Positions 1-7,933 are shown, counted from the first letter of the stretch. The stretch: 64,000 bases of DNA from Mesorhizobium sp. B2-7-1 (GCF_006440735.1 NZ_VFUA01000005.1:62001-126000); one strand, 5' to 3'. The notes: generated from the sequence alone by a model not told the origin. A program made the numbers and translations.

Positions 1-729
1 GATGCCGCCCAGAACCGCCGCCGTGAAGGCCTTCACGCCCGGCACGAAGCCGTCGGAGAAAACGACCACGCCGTAATACATCAGGAACAGCGTTCCCGCG
101 ACGGCGGCAAGGGCTGCGCCCATGATGAAGGTGATGGAGATGGTGCGGTCGACGTCAATGCCGAGCAGCGCCGCCATCTTGCGGTCCTGCTCGCAGGCGC
201 GCTGCGCCCGGCCGAGCGCCGTCCTGTTGACGAGGTACCAGAAGACCGCCAGCAGCGCGATCGTCACCAGCACGATGATGATCTGCTTCAGCGAGATGCT
301 GATGCCGTCGATCGTGTAGACCTGGCTGACCATCGGCGGGATCGGCTTGTTGCGCGGACCCTGCGTGACCTGCACGAAATTGGACAGCGCGATCGACATG
401 CCGATGGCGGTGATCAGCGGCGCCAGCCGGAACGAGCCGCGCAGCGGCCGGTAGGCCACCTTCTCGATCGTCCAGTTGTAAAGGCTGGTCAGAAGCATCG
501 CCACGATCATCATGATCAGAAGCGCCACCACAACCGGCACCGAGTAGAACAACGCGCCAAGGATCAGGAAGACGATGAGCGCAGTGAAGGCGCCGACCAT
601 GAAGATATCGCCATGGGCGAAATTGATCATGCCGATGATGCCGTAGACCATCGTATAGCCGATTGCGATCAGCCCATAGATCGATCCCAGCGTCAGCCCA
701 TTGATAAGCTGCTGGACGAAGTACTGCAT
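1..729 (-). CDS. livH: Branched-chain amino acid ABC transporter permease (LivH type), 3' end cut by window
   Basis: Inner-membrane permease of a high-affinity branched-chain amino acid ABC transporter. The 243 visible residues begin MQYFVQQLINGLTLGSIYGL and contain the LivH signature GYTMVYGIIGMINFAHGD near residues 25-45, followed by several hydrophobic membrane segments. The reading frame is still open at base 1, so the C-terminus and probably the downstream livM, livG and livF genes lie outside the window. The ATG at 727-729 is the standard family start. The substrate cannot be fixed from sequence; location next to hydroxyproline genes is suggestive only. A related polar amino acid permease is possible but less likely. 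Confidence 0.93.
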   Translation of the reverse strand, partial: MQYFVQQLINGLTLGSIYGLIAIGYTMVYGIIGMINFAHGDIFMVGAFTALIVFLILGALFYSVPVVVALLIMMIVAMLLTSLYNWTIEKVAYRPLRGSFRLAPLITAIGMSIALSNFVQVTQGPRNKPIPPMVSQVYTIDGISISLKQIIIVLVTIALLAVFWYLVNRTALGRAQRACEQDRKMAALLGIDVDRTISITFIMGAALAAVAGTLFLMYYGVVVFSDGFVPGVKAFTAAVLGGI

Positions 730-1065
730 ATTTATGCGGCTCCCCTGGAATGTCGCCTTTGCGGACGCATTCCTTTTCGTATTTCCCCTAGTCGTAAAGT
801 TTCGAGCCCGGATTGCAACGTGATTTTTCAACCGCTCCGCGTGTTTTGGAAGCACGCCGCCCGATTGCTCGTTTTTTCGCGCCCGACCCCTGGACTATCG
901 CGGACCCTAGCATTGGCACAACGCAATGTCTTTGACGATTCAGCCCTATAATGCCCACCCTTTCGAAGAAATCGCCGTCAAAATTAGTTGATGAGAAGAT
1001 TTCTTGCGCGAACGGAAGCAGTCCATTTTAGCCGGAGCGCCTTCCGTTACGTGAGGGCGTGACGC
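730..1065. other. Intergenic region upstream of livH
   Basis: This 336-base stretch separates the livH start from the stop of the hydroxyproline epimerase gene; both genes read leftward. It should hold the promoter of the liv operon and any terminator of the hydroxyproline genes. I see no convincing coding frame, no clear rho-independent terminator and no promoter that I would defend. Confidence 0.5.
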
Positions 1066-2070
1066 TTATGTGACGATGAATCCATGCGCGAACGGATCGC
1101 GGTCGTCGATGAAGATGGTGTTCAGTCCGGTCATGCGGGCCCAGCCGCCGATCGAGGGAATGATCCCCGGCTTGCCGGCCACGCTGACCTCTTTTTCGAC
1201 CCTGCCCTTGAACAGCGAGCCGATGATCGATTCATGCACGAAGCTGTCGCCTTCCTTGAGCCTGCCCTTGGCATGGAGCTGCGCCATCCGCGCCGAGGTG
1301 CCGGTGCCGCAAGGGCTGCGGTCGATCGCCTTGTCGCCATAGAACACGGCGTTGCGGGCATCGGCCTCGGCATGCTTCGGCTTGCCGGTCCACAGCATGT
1401 GCGACAGCCGGTTGATGCCGGGATTCTCCGGATGGACAAACGAGTACTTTTCGTTGAGGCGCTGGCGTACCACCGGGCTCCAGGCGATGAGGTCGCCGGC
1501 CGTATGGTCGGCCATGTCCTTGTAGTTCTTCTGCGGCTCGACGATGGCATAGAAATTGCCGCCATAAGCGACGTCGACGCTGATCTCGCCGAGCACCGGG
1601 CATTCGACCGTCAGCCCTTCAGCATAGAGGAAGGACGGCACGTTGGTGATGCGCACCTCCTCGACATATTCGCCGACCTGTTTGTATTCGGCGATGACCA
1701 GGCCGGCCGGCGTGTCGAGCCGCAGCACGCCTGGCGTCTTCGGCTTGATCAATCCGTGCTCGATCGCCATCGTGACCGTGCCGATCGTGCCGTGGCCGCA
1801 CATCGGCAGGCAGCCCGACGTCTCGATGAACAGGATGGCGATGTCGCAGTCCTCGCGCGTCGGCGGATAGAGGATCGAGCCCGACATCACGTCATGGCCG
1901 CGCGGCTCGAACATCAGCCCGGTGCGGATCCAGTCGTATTCGGCAAGGAAATGCGCCCGTCGCTCCATCATCGTCGAGCCTTCGAGCAGCGGCCCGCCGC
2001 CGGCGACGAGGCGCACCGGATTGCCGCAGGTGTGGCCGTCGATGCAGAAGAAGGATTTCTTGGCCATCAT
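1066..2070 (-). CDS. hypRE: 4-hydroxyproline 2-epimerase (proline racemase family)
   Basis: Interconverts trans-4-hydroxy-L-proline and cis-4-hydroxy-D-proline, the first step of bacterial hydroxyproline degradation. The 334-residue protein has both catalytic cysteines of the family: Cys91 in MCGHGTIG and Cys254 in SPCGTGTSA. A Cys at both sites indicates an epimerase or racemase rather than a trans-3-hydroxyproline dehydratase, which has Thr at one of them. It lies 9 bases after the FAD dehydrogenase gene and is last in a three-gene leftward operon (deaminase, dehydrogenase, epimerase). The start is one of two adjacent ATG codons preceded by GAGAG. Proline racemase itself is the main alternative; context favours hydroxyproline. 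Confidence 0.9.
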   Translation of the reverse strand: MMAKKSFFCIDGHTCGNPVRLVAGGGPLLEGSTMMERRAHFLAEYDWIRTGLMFEPRGHDVMSGSILYPPTREDCDIAILFIETSGCLPMCGHGTIGTVTMAIEHGLIKPKTPGVLRLDTPAGLVIAEYKQVGEYVEEVRITNVPSFLYAEGLTVECPVLGEISVDVAYGGNFYAIVEPQKNYKDMADHTAGDLIAWSPVVRQRLNEKYSFVHPENPGINRLSHMLWTGKPKHAEADARNAVFYGDKAIDRSPCGTGTSARMAQLHAKGRLKEGDSFVHESIIGSLFKGRVEKEVSVAGKPGIIPSIGGWARMTGLNTIFIDDRDPFAHGFIVT

Positions 2071-2079
2071 ACTCTCTTT

Positions 2080-3468
2080 TCAGAAACGTTCTGGGCGGAA
2101 AGGGGTGAGATCGAGCGGCGGAGTCTGCCCGAGGATGAGATCGCGGATCAAGCGGCCGGTCGCCGCCGACTGGGTCAGGCCAAGATGGCCGTGGCCGAAA
2201 GCATAATAGATGTTTGGCGCGCGCGCCGCGCCGATCACCGGCAGCGAATCCGGCAGCGACGGCCGATAGCCCATCCACTCGCGGCCGCCTGACGGGTCGA
2301 GCCCGGGGAGGAAACGCTTCGCCTTCTCCAGCATCGCCTTGGAGCGCGCGAAGTTGGGCGGCCTCTCGATGCCGCCGAGCTCGACGGCGCCGCCGACGCG
2401 CAGGCCCGTTTGCAGCGGCGTGATGACGAAGCCATGCCCGGAAAAGATCAGCTGCCGCTTCACGTCGAAGGCGGACACAGGCAGCGTCGTGTTGTAGCCG
2501 CGCTCGGTTTCGAGCGGGATGCGGTCGCCGAGATTTTTTGCCAGGAGATGCGACCAGGCTCCCGCGGCGATCAGCAGCTTCTTCGCTATACGCCTGGTGC
2601 CGTCGGCCAGAACGATCGTCGCGCCGTTTGCGCCCGCTTCTATGCGCTCGACCCGTGCATGCTCGAAGCGGGCGCCGAGCTTTTCCGCATAGGCCCAGAC
2701 CGCCTTGCCGAGCAGCTTGGGGTCGGCAACCGTTTTCCAACTGGGCACGAAAGTGCCCTTGACGAAGCGCGGCGCCAGACCCGGCTGGAGCACGGCCATC
2801 TCCTCGCCCTCGACATGGCGGAAGCCGATGCCGAAACGCTCTCGCTCGGCCCAGCCGGGCAGCGACGCCCGGAACTCCGCCTCGCTCTCATAGAATTCCA
2901 GCGAGCCGTCCTCGCGCAGCATCGGCCGCGTGCCGGAGCGGTCGAGCAGTCCCATCCACTCGGCTTCGGCGAGCCTCATCATGCCGACCTGCGCCGCCAG
3001 GCTCGCTTCATAGTGCCTCGGCGCGCCGGCCCGCCAGAAGCGGATCAGCCAGGGCAGGAGCTTGGGCAGATAGGCCGGCGGAATGGCCAAAGGCCCGAGC
3101 GGATCGGCAAGCCATTTCGGCAATTGCCGGATCATCCCCTTATGCGCGAGCGGCAGCACGTCGGAGAAGGCGAAGGCGGCGGCATTGCCGGAGCTCGTCT
3201 CCTCGCAGATACCGGTGCGGTCGAAAACGGTGACGCTGCGCCCCGCCTCGGAGAGCAGGGTCGCGGCGCAGATACCGATGATGCCCCCGCCGATGATGGC
3301 GATGTCTTCCCCTTCTCCCCGTTCACGGGGGTGAGGAGTGTTCCGCGTAGCGGACGGAAAGCCAATTGCTTGGCTTTCCGAATGACGAACGCCCGCAGCG
3401 ATAGCGGAGGGCCGCGGTGCCCGAAGGGCGGATGAGGGGCGGCGCCCCTCCTCGGAATCTTCCTGCAC
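2080..3468 (-). CDS. FAD-dependent D-amino acid dehydrogenase, probably D-hydroxyproline dehydrogenase (DadA-like)
   Basis: Predicted flavoprotein oxidising cis-4-hydroxy-D-proline to pyrroline-4-hydroxy-2-carboxylate. The dinucleotide-binding motif IAIIGGGIIGICAATLL starts about 55 residues into the 462-residue frame, and the C-terminus has the usual DadA FAD motif (MGYRPSLPDSLPVIG). The only usable in-frame start is GTG at 3466-3468, 14 bases after the deaminase stop and about 9 bases after AAGGGA. The first 50 or so codons are encoded by a dispersed intergenic repeat (3308-3460) and match nothing in the family, so the native start seems to have been replaced. Another DadA-like gene, dadA at 14635-15897, is a distant relative. 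Confidence 0.85.
   Translation of the reverse strand: MQEDSEEGRRPSSALRAPRPSAIAAGVRHSESQAIGFPSATRNTPHPRERGEGEDIAIIGGGIIGICAATLLSEAGRSVTVFDRTGICEETSSGNAAAFAFSDVLPLAHKGMIRQLPKWLADPLGPLAIPPAYLPKLLPWLIRFWRAGAPRHYEASLAAQVGMMRLAEAEWMGLLDRSGTRPMLREDGSLEFYESEAEFRASLPGWAERERFGIGFRHVEGEEMAVLQPGLAPRFVKGTFVPSWKTVADPKLLGKAVWAYAEKLGARFEHARVERIEAGANGATIVLADGTRRIAKKLLIAAGAWSHLLAKNLGDRIPLETERGYNTTLPVSAFDVKRQLIFSGHGFVITPLQTGLRVGGAVELGGIERPPNFARSKAMLEKAKRFLPGLDPSGGREWMGYRPSLPDSLPVIGAARAPNIYYAFGHGHLGLTQSAATGRLIRDLILGQTPPLDLTPFRPERF
3308..3460. repeat. Rhizobial mosaic intergenic repeat inside the 5' end of the dehydrogenase gene
   Basis: A run of small palindromes: CCTTCTCCCCGTTCACGGGG, a GCCAATTGCTTGGC hairpin, CCGAAGGGCGGATGAGGGG and GGCGCCCC. 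On the minus strand it reads CCCCTCATCCGCCCTTCGGG and ends GTGAACGGGGAGAAGG. It resembles the element at 32536-32690, which shares the CCCCTCATCCG and CTTCTCCCC modules, and the RIME-type mosaic repeats described in Rhizobium. It is unusual in lying within an open reading frame. Confidence 0.75.
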
Positions 3469-3482
3469 GTGAAGGCTGTCCC

Positions 3483-4418
3483 TTATTCGGCCGCCACCAG
3501 CTTGTCCGTCGATCGAGCAGACGTCTGGAGCGACGGCAGCTTCGGCCGCACCGCCAGCGCATCCCGGACGATCTTCTCGACCGCCTTGCGGCGTTCTCCC
3601 GACAATGGCTGGCGCGGCATGCGCACGCGGTCATTGGTACCGATCGCCAGCACTTCGGCAAGCTTGATGTTTTGGACCAGATAGGTCGACACATCGAGGT
3701 CGAGCAAGGGCCGGAACCAGCGATAGATCGCCAGCGCCTCCTCGCGGCGGCCCTGCCGCATCAGCTGGTAGATGGCGACCGTCTCGCGCGGGAAGGCGGT
3801 GACCAGGCCGGCGACCCAGCCGATGGCGCCGACCGACAGCGCCTCGAAGGCGAGATTGTCGACACCGGTGAAGAGGTCGTAGCGGTCGCCGAAGCGGTTG
3901 ATGATCTCGGTCGAGCGGCGGATGTCGTCGGAGGATTCCTTGATGGCGACGAAGCGACTGTCCGAGGCCAGCTCCTCCATCAGCTCGACTGTGACGTCGA
4001 CGCGATAGGCGAGCCGGTTGGAGTAGATCATCACCGGCAGGTCGCCGGCTTCCGCCACGGCGCGAAGGGCGGCGACCGTCTCTTCGGGATTGGTGTGGTA
4101 GATCGGGCTCGGCACCACCATCAGCCCGTCGGCGCCTTCCTTGGCGGCGCGCTTTGCAATGCTTGCCGCCTCGCGGGTGCCGGGCTCGTTGACGGTCAAA
4201 AGCACCGGCTTCTTGCCGGCGACTTTCTGCGCCGCCTTCAGCACCTCGATCTTCTCGTCAGGCGACAGCATCGGCCCTTCGCCGAGCGAGCCGCAGACGA
4301 TGATGCCGTCGCAACCGGCCTCCATCTGCAGCCCATAGCAGCGCTCCATCTCGGCATGGTCGAGGCGGTCGTCGGCGGTGAATTTGGTCGTGACGGCGGG
4401 GAAAACTCCGGTCCACAT
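3483..4418 (-). CDS. hypD: DHDPS-family protein, probably pyrroline-4-hydroxy-2-carboxylate deaminase
   Basis: Member of the dihydrodipicolinate synthase/N-acetylneuraminate lyase family (311 residues, usual length about 300). It carries the GSLGEGPMLS loop near residue 45, the YSNRLAYRVD segment around the catalytic Tyr, and the Schiff-base lysine in VAIKESSDD near residue 165. Next to the hydroxyproline epimerase and D-hydroxyproline dehydrogenase it most likely deaminates pyrroline-4-hydroxy-2-carboxylate to 2-oxoglutarate semialdehyde. It is first in the leftward operon. The ATG at 4416-4418 is the family start, just downstream of a perfect TGATATATCA palindrome. A true DapA is unlikely given the context. 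The semialdehyde dehydrogenase step is not encoded next to it. Confidence 0.86.
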   Translation of the reverse strand: MWTGVFPAVTTKFTADDRLDHAEMERCYGLQMEAGCDGIIVCGSLGEGPMLSPDEKIEVLKAAQKVAGKKPVLLTVNEPGTREAASIAKRAAKEGADGLMVVPSPIYHTNPEETVAALRAVAEAGDLPVMIYSNRLAYRVDVTVELMEELASDSRFVAIKESSDDIRRSTEIINRFGDRYDLFTGVDNLAFEALSVGAIGWVAGLVTAFPRETVAIYQLMRQGRREEALAIYRWFRPLLDLDVSTYLVQNIKLAEVLAIGTNDRVRMPRQPLSGERRKAVEKIVRDALAVRPKLPSLQTSARSTDKLVAAE

Positions 4419-4433
4419 GGTTGTCGCTCCAGT

Positions 4434-4443
4434 TGATATATCA
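4434..4443. promoter_or_regulatory. Operator-like palindrome upstream of hypD
   Basis: TGATATATCA is a perfect 10-base palindrome ending 16 bases before the hypD start codon. The same half-sites recur at 4489-4509 next to the divergent GntR gene. This is the expected arrangement for a GntR-family autoregulator that also represses the catabolic operon; its assignment to this regulator is inference. Confidence 0.7.
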
Positions 4444-4488
4444 GTCGTATATCTATTAAGAGCTGGCTCGTCAATGCTGAATCCGTTA

Positions 4489-4509
4489 TGATATATGAAA
4501 AATATATCA
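4489..4509. promoter_or_regulatory. Operator-like inverted repeat at the GntR gene
   Basis: TGATATAT, a 5-base spacer GAAAA, then ATATATCA form a perfect inverted repeat. It shares its half-site with the palindrome at 4434-4443, and its right end touches the AGGAG ribosome-binding site of the GntR gene. Binding here would block initiation of the regulator's own message or transcript. Confidence 0.7.
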
Positions 4510-4520
4510 GGAGCCTGCCA

Positions 4521-5192
4521 TTGATCTCCCCGCTGATATCCGCTGACGCGAACGTGACCTTCGAGCCGGCGGCGACCAAGGCCTATCGCGCGCTGGAGCA
4601 CATGATCGTCACGCTCGAGCTGGCGCCGTCGAGCTTCGTCACCGAAGGCGCGCTGATCGAGCGGCTGGGCCTCGGACGCACCCCCGTGCGCGAGGCGATC
4701 CAGCGGCTGGCCTGGGAAGGGCTTCTCGACATCAGGCCGCGCGCGGGCATCGCGGTCGCGCCGCTTCACGCCGGCGACTGGTTGCGGGTGCTCGACGCAC
4801 GGCGCGGCATCGAGGTGGTGCTCGCCCGCTCGGCCGCCCGCTTCGTCACCCGCGAGGCCGCCGACCTTTTCCACGAGGCGGCCTTGGCGATGCAGAAGGC
4901 GGTGATCTCCGGCAACGTGCTTGCCTTCATCCAGGCCGACAAGGCGCTCGACGAAGCGCTGGCCATCGCCGCCGACAACCCCTTCGCGGCACGCGTCGCC
5001 GCCCCCTTGCAGACCCACAGCCGCCGCTTCTGGTATCGCTACAAGGCCGACACCGGGCTTGCCGAGTCGGCCGAGCATCACGTCGCGCTGATCCGCTCCA
5101 TCCTCGACGGCGACGAGGAAGGCGCCGCCAAGGACGCCAAGAAACTGATGGCGCTGTTGCGCGGCCATGCCGAGGTCGCCGCCACGCGCTGA
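4521..5192 (+). CDS. GntR-family transcriptional regulator of the hydroxyproline operon
   Basis: FadR/FCD-type GntR repressor. The winged-helix domain is at the N-terminus, with the recognition segment LIERLGLGRTPVREAIQRL, and is followed by an all-helical ligand-binding domain (about residues 80-220). I take TTG at 4521 as the start because AGGAG sits 7 bases upstream. The in-frame ATG at 4488 lies in the inverted-repeat operator and has no ribosome-binding site. With this start the protein has 223 residues. It is transcribed divergently from hypD across about 100 bases holding two ATATATCA operators. The inducer is probably a hydroxyproline-pathway compound (inference). Confidence 0.87.
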   Translation: MISPLISADANVTFEPAATKAYRALEHMIVTLELAPSSFVTEGALIERLGLGRTPVREAIQRLAWEGLLDIRPRAGIAVAPLHAGDWLRVLDARRGIEVVLARSAARFVTREAADLFHEAALAMQKAVISGNVLAFIQADKALDEALAIAADNPFAARVAAPLQTHSRRFWYRYKADTGLAESAEHHVALIRSILDGDEEGAAKDAKKLMALLRGHAEVAATR

Positions 5193-5211
5193 GTGCCTGA
5201 CCGGGGCGTCC

Positions 5212-5529
5212 TCAGCCGCCCGGTTGCCCGACCGCGGTGGCCCGCGTGTCTTCCCACCCGTCGCCCGCCGCCAGGATGCAGCTCTGGCCTTTGACGTCGG
5301 TCATCAGGATGGTCCAGGTTCCGCTCGGCGAAACGAACACCTCGAAGAGGGCGGCCTGTCCGGCCACACCGTAGCCCAGCCGCTTTTCCTCGAATGCCGC
5401 CGCCAGCCTTGCGACCAGATAGTCGTGGCCGCCGCAGATCACCTGCGCCCGCGCCGGCAAAGCCGACAGCGCCAACACGGCGCCGACGGCTGCAAGCTTG
5501 ATCCATCGAAACGAAAAATCGCGTGCCAT
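5212..5529 (-). CDS. Small secreted protein of unknown function, paralogue A
   Basis: Predicted 105-residue exported protein with an N-terminal signal peptide (cleavage near ALPARAQ). I do not recognise the family. The mature part ends in a conserved block, SGTWTILMTDVKGQSCILAAGDGWED, with one cysteine near the start of the mature protein and one in the block. The protein encoded at 7403-7702 has the same block (GSWTVLASDTKGQSCVLSVGEGW), so the two are paralogues. The ATG at 5527-5529 is supported by AAGGAGGTG a few bases upstream, which excludes the longer frame. It converges with the GntR gene. Confidence 0.8.
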   Translation of the reverse strand: MARDFSFRWIKLAAVGAVLALSALPARAQVICGGHDYLVARLAAAFEEKRLGYGVAGQAALFEVFVSPSGTWTILMTDVKGQSCILAAGDGWEDTRATAVGQPGG

Positions 5530-5800
5530 GGGGCACCTCCTTCGCCTTCGCATTCCGGCAAGGGAGGCACATTAGGCCGCCTCAGTGTGCCGGAAGGCTC
5601 CAGGCCGGATCAGACGTCTTCATCACGTCGCTCCTTCTGGTTTCCGGTCTGTCGTCGGGAGATCATCACTCCCTGAATTCGATATGGTGAAGCTTCGCGC
5701 CGTAAACAAGGCGCTCGACGACGCGCTGGACATCGGTTGCCGGCAATCCCTTCGCGGCACTCGTCGCCACCCCACAGCCAGGTTGCGGCAACGCGATGGA

Positions 5801-6178
5801 TCAGCCTTCGGCAGGCTCCTTCCGCGCCGCCCACTTCAGCAGGGCGTCGAGAGCCGGGCATAGGGCCTGACCCCAGCCGGTCAGGCAGTATTCGACTTTT
5901 GGCGGCACCTGGTGATGCACGATCCGCCGCACGATGCCGTCGGTTTCCATCTGTCGGAGCTGCTGGATCAGCATCTTTTGCGAGATCGCGGGGATGGCCC
6001 GTTCGAGATCGGAGAAGCGCAGCACCTTGCCGCCGAAGAGGTGAAACAGGATCACCAGCTTCCATCGACCTTCGAGAATGCGCAGCACGTTCTCGACGCC
6101 GGTCGCCGCGGATGAAGGCGTCAAAGCCTCGGGCTTACTTTCGGGTAAGTACCTTACTTTTTGGTCGGTTCTTGTCAT
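5801..6178 (-). CDS. HxlR-family winged-helix regulator
   Basis: HxlR/MarR-like DNA-binding protein of about 125 residues. The winged-helix core runs from VENVLRILEGRWKLVILFHL through FSDLERAIPAISQKMLIQQL to GIVRRIVHHQVPPKVEY, the normal HxlR pattern. It is divergent from the SnoaL/SDR pair and probably controls it. The start is uncertain: ATG at 6178 gives a family-like length, ATG at 6196 would add six residues, and a TTG at 6124 would give a shorter protein and leave the operator-like repeat (6135-6160) upstream of the gene. No cysteine redox switch typical of YodB-like members is obvious at the N-terminus. Confidence 0.85.
   Translation of the reverse strand: MTRTDQKVRYLPESKPEALTPSSAATGVENVLRILEGRWKLVILFHLFGGKVLRFSDLERAIPAISQKMLIQQLRQMETDGIVRRIVHHQVPPKVEYCLTGWGQALCPALDALLKWAARKEPAEG
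6135..6160. promoter_or_regulatory. HxlR-type operator candidate
   Basis: TTACTT, then GTAAGTACCTTAC (arms GTAAG and CTTAC around TAC), then TTT. Known HxlR-family operators in Bacillus have the form TACTATTTGTAAGTA, which this resembles. It lies between the HxlR core and the divergent SnoaL gene but overlaps the first codons of the longer HxlR start, so either the start is further in or the repressor binds within its own coding region. Confidence 0.5.
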
Positions 6179-6258
6179 TTCCACAGCATACCTCATCTTA
6201 GCGGCCGAGCAAGCGCCACCCGCCTCGAACGGCGCCGGCACCCACACGGAGACAAGCC

Positions 6259-6588
6259 ATGGCCATAGAACTTCCCAAGCCGCTGACGATCTATTTTGCG
6301 GCCAAGAACCATCACGACATCGACGGCATGCTCCTCCCCTTCTCGCCGGATGCCACGGTCCGGGACGAAGGCGAGGTCCATCGCGGACCGGCCGCCATCC
6401 GGGCCTGGATGGAAACGACCACGCGTAAATACCGGGTGACGGTCGAAGTCGCCGACGCAACAGCAAATGGCGGTGCATGGCGGGTCGCGGGCATAGTCTC
6501 AGGCAATTTTCCCGGCAGCCCGGCAACGCTCCACTACAATTTCACGCTGGCCGCCGACCGGATCGAGAAGCTGGAGATCGGCGCATGA
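6259..6588 (+). CDS. SnoaL-like nuclear transport factor 2 family protein
   Basis: Small alpha+beta cone protein of 109 residues (NTF2/SnoaL fold), recognisable from FAAKNHHDIDGMLLPFSPDATVRDEGEVHRGPAAIRAWM and the later strands WRVAGIVSGNFPG and LHYNFTLAADRI. Such proteins act as isomerases, hydrolases or binding partners; the reaction cannot be deduced here. Its stop overlaps the start of the following SDR gene (ATGA), so the two are translationally coupled. It is divergent from the HxlR gene, which suggests induction by a small electrophilic or aromatic compound (inference). Confidence 0.85.
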   Translation: MAIELPKPLTIYFAAKNHHDIDGMLLPFSPDATVRDEGEVHRGPAAIRAWMETTTRKYRVTVEVADATANGGAWRVAGIVSGNFPGSPATLHYNFTLAADRIEKLEIGA

Positions 6589-7382
6589 CCGTCCCGCAGA
6601 AGTTTGCGGTCGGTGAGCAAGAGTTCGCGGGCAAGCGCGTGCTGGTCACCGGCGGCACCAAGGGTGCCGGCGAAGCGGTCGTTCATCGGCTTGCGTCGGC
6701 GGGTGCGACGGTTGCTACGACGGCCCGCTCGCCTGCCGCGACGCCCGCCGGCCTGTTCGTGGAAGCCGACATCAGCACGCTGGAAGGCGCGGCGAAAGTC
6801 GCCGCCGCCGTCATCGATGGCCTTGGCGGCATCGACGTCGTGGTCCACAGCGTCGGCGGTTCGAAAAGCCCGGGCGGCGGATTTGCGGCGCTGTCCGACC
6901 CGGTCTGGCACGACGAGCTCAGCATCAATTTGCTTGCGGCGGTAAGGCTCGATCGCTTGCTCGTGCCCCGCATGGTCACGCAGGGATCCGGCGTGATCGT
7001 CCATGTCTCGTCGATCCAGCGTCGCCTGCCCTTGCACGAATCCACCATCGCCTACGCGGCTGCGAAGGCTGCGCTTTCGACCTACAGCAAGGCATTGTCC
7101 AAGGAGCTCGGCCCCAAAGGCATCCGCGTCAACACCGTGGCGCCGGGCTGGATCCACACCACGGCATCGGAGGCCATGGTCAAGCGGCTGGCCGTTCATG
7201 CCGGCTCGGACGAAGAAGCCGCGCGTCAGGGCATCATGGATGCGCTGGGCGGCATCCCGATCGGTCGGCCGGCTTGGCCGCACGAGGTTGCGGAACTGGT
7301 GGCCTTCCTTGCTTCAGATCGCGCATCGGCAATCCATGGCGCCGAATACGTCATCGACGGCGGTACGATCCCGACGGTCTGA
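6585..7382 (+). CDS. Short-chain dehydrogenase/reductase (SDR family oxidoreductase)
   Basis: NAD(P)-dependent oxidoreductase of 265 residues. The nucleotide-binding motif TGGTKGAGEAV is near residue 22, the catalytic Ser is in VHVSSIQRR, and the YAAAKAALS motif supplies Tyr and Lys. The usual NNAG is replaced by HSVGG. The C-terminal part contains the standard SDR segments RVNTVAPGWI and IDGGTIPTV. The ATG at 6585 overlaps the SnoaL stop by 4 bases; the frame upstream of it is a shadow. The substrate is unknown; HxlR-SnoaL-SDR cassettes are common in soil proteobacteria. Confidence 0.9.
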   Translation: MTVPQKFAVGEQEFAGKRVLVTGGTKGAGEAVVHRLASAGATVATTARSPAATPAGLFVEADISTLEGAAKVAAAVIDGLGGIDVVVHSVGGSKSPGGGFAALSDPVWHDELSINLLAAVRLDRLLVPRMVTQGSGVIVHVSSIQRRLPLHESTIAYAAAKAALSTYSKALSKELGPKGIRVNTVAPGWIHTTASEAMVKRLAVHAGSDEEAARQGIMDALGGIPIGRPAWPHEVAELVAFLASDRASAIHGAEYVIDGGTIPTV

Positions 7383-7402
7383 ATTGTCTTGCCGTCCGCG
7401 CT

Positions 7403-7702
7403 TCAGGCGCCCGGCATCGCCGCGGTGATCGACCGGCTGTCCCAGCCCTCGCCGACGGAGAGCACGCAGCTCTGGCCCTTGGTGTCGGAGGCAAGCACGG
7501 TCCAGCTGCCCTGGTCCGAGACGAAGATCTCGAGCACGACGTTCGGGTTGATCAGGCCGCGCCCGGCCTCGTTTTCGTGGAACTTGTCGCCGAGCGCCTT
7601 GATGACGTCGGCGCGCGGAGCGCATTGCGCCGCAGCGTTTGCCGACGCCGATCCACCGATCACCGCCGCCACCAGCATTGTCGCCATAAGAAATCGTGTC
7701 AT
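7403..7702 (-). CDS. Small secreted protein of unknown function, paralogue B
   Basis: Predicted 99-residue exported protein: signal peptide MTRFLMATMLVAAVIGG with cleavage near ANAAAQ, then a mature part with two cysteines. Its C-terminal block (GSWTVLASDTKGQSCVLSVGEGW) matches paralogue A at 5212-5529. The ATG at 7700-7702 has GAGGAGGTG just upstream, the same strong ribosome-binding site as paralogue A. The two genes bracket the HxlR/SnoaL/SDR cassette. Function unknown; the conserved Cys and aromatic pattern suggests a small periplasmic domain with one disulfide. Confidence 0.8.
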   Translation of the reverse strand: MTRFLMATMLVAAVIGGSASANAAAQCAPRADVIKALGDKFHENEAGRGLINPNVVLEIFVSDQGSWTVLASDTKGQSCVLSVGEGWDSRSITAAMPGA

Positions 7703-7933
7703 CTGACACCTCCTCGCGCCAGACGAGAACCCCGGCTGCCACCGGCGCTGTTCGATTGCCTGCACGCATGGCAGGAATACAGGCTAAGACCGATGGTGGT
7801 CTGTTGGTTCCATCACACGGGGGTGGAATTATTAGAAGATGCGGATGCTCTCTAAGCGAGCTACGTTGCGGATCATATACCTGAAGTTGCACCGTGATGA
7901 CGCGGCACCGAAAAAGCAGGAGGTGACGTGCCA

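Noticed and set aside
730..1065. Riboswitch or attenuator upstream of livH
   Set aside because: No conserved aptamer-like structure or leader peptide that I can support.
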